NCBI RefSeq assembly: GCF_003231275.1
Contig: NZ_QKVL01000023.1
Coordinates: 1 to 64,000, forward strand
Source of the DNA: Pseudomonas huaxiensis
Lineage (GTDB): Bacteria > Pseudomonadota > Gammaproteobacteria > Pseudomonadales > Pseudomonadaceae
Reading direction: 5' to 3'
Length of the DNA stretch: 64,000 nt
The notes below the pieces were generated by a model. That model was given only the letters and a program-made list of their open reading frames with translations, made no database searches and was not told the DNA's origin. The position numbers and the translations under genes were made by a program. The first letter of the stretch is position 1. Each line of letters begins with the position of its first letter. Of the stretch, positions 60,147 to 64,000 are shown piece after piece.

Positions 60147-61358
60147 TCACACCTTGCGCAACCGCTCCAACTCCGCCCGCCCCACTTTCAGCAACCGCGC
60201 CGTCTTCCCCGCCGCCAGCTCGTCCAGCCCCTCTTCCGGCGCCAGCCGCGCCAGTTGCCCGGCCAGGTTCATCACCAGGTCTTCGCGGGAATACACCCCG
60301 CCGCCCAACTGGTACACCGCAGCGATCAACTCACGCAGTTCCAGCGGCAAACGCCAGCGCGTACGCAGCGCCGAGCCGTAGCCCGCGCCGGATTGGCTCA
60401 GCGACAGTTCGATTTCATTTTCGTCCAGCTCGCCACCCGCCAGACGCCACTCCTGCAAGCAACGCAGCAGCGCCAGGTCGCCCAGGCAATGCAGTAACCC
60501 GGCGCAATAGCAGCGCTCCTGGTCGAGTTCGAGCATTTGTGCCAGGGTCCGGCCGTACTCCGCCGTGCGCAGCGACAGGTTCCAGTACTGCTCGGCATAA
60601 CGCGCCAGCACCGGGTCGCTGAGACGGGCGCTGCGCTTGAGCGCGAGGCCGAGGATGAGGTTCATGCTCTGGGTGCTGCCCAGCTTGTTCAGCGCCTGCA
60701 GCAGGGTCTGCACGGCGCCCTCGCGGTGCAGCGCGGCGCTGTTGGCAGCGGCGATCAGCACGGCGGTGATTTGCGGATCGGAACGCACTTCTTCTTCCAG
60801 CACGCGCAGGTCCAGCCCCTGCGGGTTCAGCGCACGCTTGATCGCCTGCTGCACGTCGGCGAACAACGGCCCGCCATCGGCGGTAGCGCGGTGCTCTTCG
60901 ATAAAGCGCGCCAGCGTCAGCCCCGCGCGCAGCGGCGGCACTTCGCAGGAGACCGCCTCGCCAAGCTTGAGCAATTGCTCTTCCAGGCGCTGGCGCAGCG
61001 AGTCGAGGTTCAGCGGTTTGCTCAGGTAAGCCGTGGGTGCCAGCGGCAGGACTTCGCGCACGCTGGCCACGTCGGCACGGCTACTGATGAGGATGAACGG
61101 CAGTGCCGGTGTCCGCGGCCGCGATCGGACCTTGCGCAGCAGGTCGAGGCCGTCGAGGCCCGGCAGTTCACGCGCAGCGATGATCAGGTCCGGTTGCCCG
61201 GTCAGTCCTTCCAGCGCTTCATTGCCATTGGCGCAGACCTTCACCTTGGCGTCACAGCGCACGCTCAGCAGCATTTGCGTGAGCATGTCGCGCACCCACG
61301 GATCACCTTCGGCAATCAAGACCTTCGGTGCAGCAGCGGGTGGATCTACAGCAGTCAT
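60147..61358 (-). CDS. Degenerate receiver-HDOD domain protein
   Basis: 403 residues from ATG 61358, after AAGGAG. The N-terminal domain (12-130) has a response-regulator fold with a conserved Lys114 (LSKPLN), but the phosphoacceptor position is Ala62 (DLIIAARELPGLDG) and the acidic pocket is E-G-D at 17-19. The C-terminal part (about 165-390) is HDOD-like (SDPQITAVLIAAANSA, CYCAGLLHCLGDLALLR). HDOD proteins act in signalling without catalysis. Probably phosphorylation-independent. Its position next to gab genes equals PA0267 as I recall. Confidence 0.85.
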   Translation of the reverse strand: MTAVDPPAAAPKVLIAEGDPWVRDMLTQMLLSVRCDAKVKVCANGNEALEGLTGQPDLIIAARELPGLDGLDLLRKVRSRPRTPALPFILISSRADVASVREVLPLAPTAYLSKPLNLDSLRQRLEEQLLKLGEAVSCEVPPLRAGLTLARFIEEHRATADGGPLFADVQQAIKRALNPQGLDLRVLEEEVRSDPQITAVLIAAANSAALHREGAVQTLLQALNKLGSTQSMNLILGLALKRSARLSDPVLARYAEQYWNLSLRTAEYGRTLAQMLELDQERCYCAGLLHCLGDLALLRCLQEWRLAGGELDENEIELSLSQSGAGYGSALRTRWRLPLELRELIAAVYQLGGGVYSREDLVMNLAGQLARLAPEEGLDELAAGKTARLLKVGRAELERLRKV

Positions 61359-61450
61359 CAGGTTCTCCTTACAGCTATCGCACGCAGTCCGGCGCACCTT
61401 CCAAGGTGTCTCCTATGGAAACCTTAGCGCTCAACCTGTTCCCCGGGACG

Positions 61451-61480
61451 AAAAAAAACCCGCCGAAGCGGGTTTTTTTC
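61451..61480. terminator. Bidirectional terminator between gabT and the receiver-HDOD gene
   Basis: 7-bp stem AACCCGC/GCGGGTT (61457-61463 with 61468-61474), tetraloop CGAA, T-run of seven on the plus strand and eight on the minus strand. Located 15 bases past the gabT stop. Confidence 0.92.
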
Positions 61481-61494
61481 TAGCGGATCACAGT

Positions 61495-62772
61495 TTACGC
61501 GAGTTCAGCGAAGCACTCTTCGATGATCGCCAGACCTTTGTCCAGCAGTGCGTCTTCAGCGGTCAGCGGAACCAGGATACGCAGGACGTTACCGTAGGTG
61601 CCGCAGGACAGCAGAATCAGACCCTTGTCACGCGCCTTGGCCACAACCTGGGAAACGGCAGCGGCGTTCGGGGTGTGAGTGCCTTTCTCGAAGACTTCAA
61701 CAGCGATCATCGAGCCCAGGGCACGGACGTCACCGATGATCGGCTGCTTGGCCTGGATCTGCTTCAGACCGGCAACCAGACGCTCGCCAACAGCCTGGCT
61801 GCGCTCCAGCAGTTTCTCTTCTTCGAACACTTCCAGAACGGCCAGGGCCGCGGCGCACGCAACCGGCGAACCGGCGTAGGTGCCGCCCAGGCCGCCCGGG
61901 GCAATGGCGTCCATGTATTCGGCCTTGCCGCACACACCGGCCAGCGGGAAGCCGCCAGCGATGGATTTGGCGAAGGTGGTCAGGTCAGGCGCAACGCCCA
62001 TCTGTTCCATGGCGAAGAAGGTGCCGGTACGGCCAGCGCCGGTTTGTACTTCGTCGGCGATCAGCAGGATGCCGTGCTGGTCGCACAGGGCACGCAGACG
62101 CTTCATCAGCTCTTTCGGAGCAGGCAGGAAACCACCTTCGCCCTGAACTGGCTCGATGATGATCGCGGCGATGTCACGTGGCTCGGCGTCGTTCTTGAAG
62201 ATGCGCTCGATGGAAGCGATCGACTCGTCGATGCTCACGCCGTGCAGCTCGTTCGGGAACTGGGCGCGGAAGATGCCGCCTGGCATCAGGCCCATGCCTG
62301 CGGAGTAAGGCACGACTTTACCGGTCAGGCCCAGGGTCATCATGGTGCGACCGTGGTAGCCGCCGGTGAAGGCGATGATGCCAGCGCGGCCAGTGGCGGC
62401 ACGGGCGATCTTCACGGCGTTTTCAACGGCTTCGGAGCCGGTGGTGACCAGCAGGGTCTTCTTGTCGAAGTCGCCTGGAACGCGGGCGTTGATTTTCTCG
62501 CACAGCTCGACGTACGGCTCGTAGGCCAGTACCTGGAAGCAGGTGTGAGTCAGCTTTTTCAGCTGAGCTTCAACGGCAGCGATGACTTTCGGGTGCAGGT
62601 GACCGGTGTTCAGTACCGCGATGCCGCCGGCGAAGTCGATGAACTCGCGGCCTTCAACGTCGGTAACGGTGGCGTTCTTCGCGCTTTCGGCGAAGATCGG
62701 GTGGATCTGGCCAACACCGCGTGGAACAGCGGCGACACGACGTTGCATCAGGGATTCGTTGGTCTTGCTCAT
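61495..62772 (-). CDS. gabT: 4-aminobutyrate aminotransferase GabT
   Basis: 425 residues, class-III PLP aminotransferase. Moves the amino group of 4-aminobutyrate to 2-oxoglutarate, giving succinate semialdehyde. Blocks: FIDFAGGIAVLNTGHLHPKV, TTGSEAVENAVKIARAATGR, ADEVQTGAGRTGTFFAMEQM and the PLP lysine in TFAKSIAGGFPLAGV. Second gene of the gabD-gabT pair, 178 bases after gabD. Confidence 0.94.
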   Translation of the reverse strand: MSKTNESLMQRRVAAVPRGVGQIHPIFAESAKNATVTDVEGREFIDFAGGIAVLNTGHLHPKVIAAVEAQLKKLTHTCFQVLAYEPYVELCEKINARVPGDFDKKTLLVTTGSEAVENAVKIARAATGRAGIIAFTGGYHGRTMMTLGLTGKVVPYSAGMGLMPGGIFRAQFPNELHGVSIDESIASIERIFKNDAEPRDIAAIIIEPVQGEGGFLPAPKELMKRLRALCDQHGILLIADEVQTGAGRTGTFFAMEQMGVAPDLTTFAKSIAGGFPLAGVCGKAEYMDAIAPGGLGGTYAGSPVACAAALAVLEVFEEEKLLERSQAVGERLVAGLKQIQAKQPIIGDVRALGSMIAVEVFEKGTHTPNAAAVSQVVAKARDKGLILLSCGTYGNVLRILVPLTAEDALLDKGLAIIEECFAELA

Positions 62773-62887
62773 AAAGTCCTCAATTCGCCAGCGTGGTGGC
62801 GAGATTCAAGATGGCGCCGGTATTCAACTGCAGTCAGCATTCGTTGATCGACTGGTGCAGGGGCCCGGTAGCCGGATGCATCTATGT

Positions 62888-62927
62888 AAAAAAGGCCAGC
62901 GAGACGTCGCTCTCGCGCCCCGCTGGC
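62888..62927 (-). terminator. Hairpin with T-run after gabD
   Basis: GCCAGCG/CGCTGGC (62895-62901 with 62921-62927); on the minus strand it ends in six T. It may reduce readthrough into gabT, which might then have its own promoter in the remaining 100 bases. Confidence 0.75.
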
Positions 62928-62950
62928 AGAGGTAAAGCCTTAACCGTGGA

Positions 62951-64000
62951 TCAGACGCTGATGCACAGGTATTTGATTTCGAGGTAGTCCTCGATGCCGT
63001 ACTTGGAACCTTCACGGCCCAGGCCCGACGCCTTGATCCCGCCGAATGGCGCGACTTCGTTGGAGATCAGGCCAGTGTTGATGCCGACCATGCCGTATTC
63101 CAGCGCTTCAGCAACACGGAACACGCGGCTCATGTCACGGGCGTAGAAGTACGAAGCCAGACCGAATTCGGTGTCGTTGGACATGGCGATGACTTCGGCC
63201 TCGTCCTTGAAGCGGAACAGCGGCGCCAGTGGGCCGAAGGTCTCTTCCTTGGCGACAGCAGCGGTCTTCGGTACGTCGATCAGGATGGTCGGCTCGAAGA
63301 AGTTGCCTTCGATCAGTTTGCCGCCGGACAGCACCTTGGCACCTTTGGAAACGGCGTCTTCGATGTGTTCCTGAACCTTGGCAACAGCCTTGCCGTCGAT
63401 CAGCGGGCCGGTGGTGGTGCCTTCTTCCAGACCGTTACCGATCTTCAGCTTGGCGACCGCGGCTTTCAGCTTCTCGGCGAAGGCCTCGTAGACACCGTCC
63501 TGCACGTAGATGCGGTTGGCGCAGACGCAGGTCTGACCGTTGTTGCGGTACTTGGAAATGATCGCGCCTTCGACGGCCTTATCCAGGTCCGCGTCGTCGA
63601 ACACGATGAACGGCGCGTTGCCGCCCAGTTCCAGGGAAACCTTTTTGATGTCCTTGGCGCATTCCTGCATCAGTTGACGACCGATTTCGGTCGAACCTGT
63701 GAAGGACAGCTTGCGCACCAGCGAGTTGCCGGTCAGCTCGGAACCGACTTCGCCAGCGCTGCCGGTGATCACGCTCAGCACGCCAGCCGGGATACCGGCA
63801 CGGGTAGCCAGCTCGACCAGAGCCAGAGCGGAGTAAGGCGTCTGCGAAGCAGGCTTGAGGACCATGGTGCAGCCAGCGGCCAGGGCCGGGCCGGCTTTAC
63901 GGGTGATCATCGCTGCCGGGAAGTTCCACGGGGTGATGGCCGCGGTAACACCGATTGGCTGCTTGATAACGATCAGGCGTTTGTCTGGCTGGTGACCAGG
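62951..64000 (-). CDS. gabD: Succinate-semialdehyde dehydrogenase GabD, 5' end outside the window
   Basis: 349 codons of an NADP-dependent aldehyde dehydrogenase, open to the right edge; a full protein has about 480. Visible: TPWNFPAAMITRKAGPALAAG, SFTGSTEIGRQLM, catalytic Glu in SLELGGNAPF and catalytic Cys in NNGQTCVCANRIYV; the C-terminus is FGGIKASGLGREGSKYGIED then YLEIKYLCISV. Oxidises succinate semialdehyde from GabT to succinate. First gene of the gabDT pair. Confidence 0.94.
   Translation of the reverse strand, partial: PGHQPDKRLIVIKQPIGVTAAITPWNFPAAMITRKAGPALAAGCTMVLKPASQTPYSALALVELATRAGIPAGVLSVITGSAGEVGSELTGNSLVRKLSFTGSTEIGRQLMQECAKDIKKVSLELGGNAPFIVFDDADLDKAVEGAIISKYRNNGQTCVCANRIYVQDGVYEAFAEKLKAAVAKLKIGNGLEEGTTTGPLIDGKAVAKVQEHIEDAVSKGAKVLSGGKLIEGNFFEPTILIDVPKTAAVAKEETFGPLAPLFRFKDEAEVIAMSNDTEFGLASYFYARDMSRVFRVAEALEYGMVGINTGLISNEVAPFGGIKASGLGREGSKYGIEDYLEIKYLCISV

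Overview
The window is chromosomal DNA from a fluorescent-group Pseudomonas. Reasons: high-GC codon use, the Pseudomonas REP repeat families (core GAGCAAGCTCGC and GTGGGAGCTGGCTTG) with a RAYT transposase, and an order gabD-gabT / REC-HDOD gene / GGDEF gene / desA / EAL gene / oscA / sbp-cysTWA that, from memory, matches the PA0265-PA0290 neighbourhood of P. aeruginosa. No tRNA, rRNA or CRISPR array was seen.

Almost everything from 0.2 to 55 kb serves sulfur scavenging. Left part (0.2-14.5 kb): the 1-Cys peroxiredoxin LsfA; a frameshifted OprD-type porin; two tandem tauA genes followed by tauBCD (taurine uptake and dioxygenase desulfonation); then a LacI-type regulator divergent from a four-gene operon for a TonB-dependent receptor, an NtaA/SnaA/DszA-type flavin monooxygenase, an aldo/keto reductase and an orphan sulfonate-type binding protein. 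I regard this operon as the best candidate for an undescribed organosulfur pathway. An AT-rich foreign island follows (14.5-15.75 kb): the start of a type VI Hcp gene, cut short, and three tandem small membrane proteins sharing a C-x5-C motif. It looks like the remains of an Hcp-toxin/immunity locus.

Middle part (15.8-42.5 kb): a BCCT choline/betaine transporter, serine acetyltransferase, D-cysteine desulfhydrase with a cystine ABC transporter, an operon of two SfnB-type oxidoreductases, a second LLM monooxygenase and a MetQNI-type transporter, a TriABC-like RND efflux operon with two adaptors, an AAA ATPase, a four-gene amino-acid-type ABC operon, a second MetQ-like protein, a SfnR-like sigma-54 activator, an RBBP9-type hydrolase and a DUF6124/DUF3077-type small protein with a highly structured leader.

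Right part (43-64 kb): a dedicated tonB-exbB-exbD operon, a second TonB-dependent receptor, a divergent LysR regulator and a sulfatase-superfamily hydrolase (together a sulfate-ester uptake module), a RAYT flanked by REP pairs, sbp-cysTWA with oscA, and then ordinary chromosome: an EAL/GGDEF protein, DesA fatty acid desaturase, a PAS-GGDEF cyclase, a degenerate receiver-HDOD protein, gabT, and gabD running off the right edge.

The genes work together as follows: TonB receptors, the porin and six substrate-binding proteins capture sulfonates, sulfate esters, sulfur amino acids or sulfate; oxygenases and the sulfatase release sulfite or sulfate; CysE supplies O-acetylserine for cysteine synthesis; SfnR-, LysR- and LacI-type regulators probably switch these branches on. 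All functional calls come from reading the sequences against remembered family features; no database search was run.
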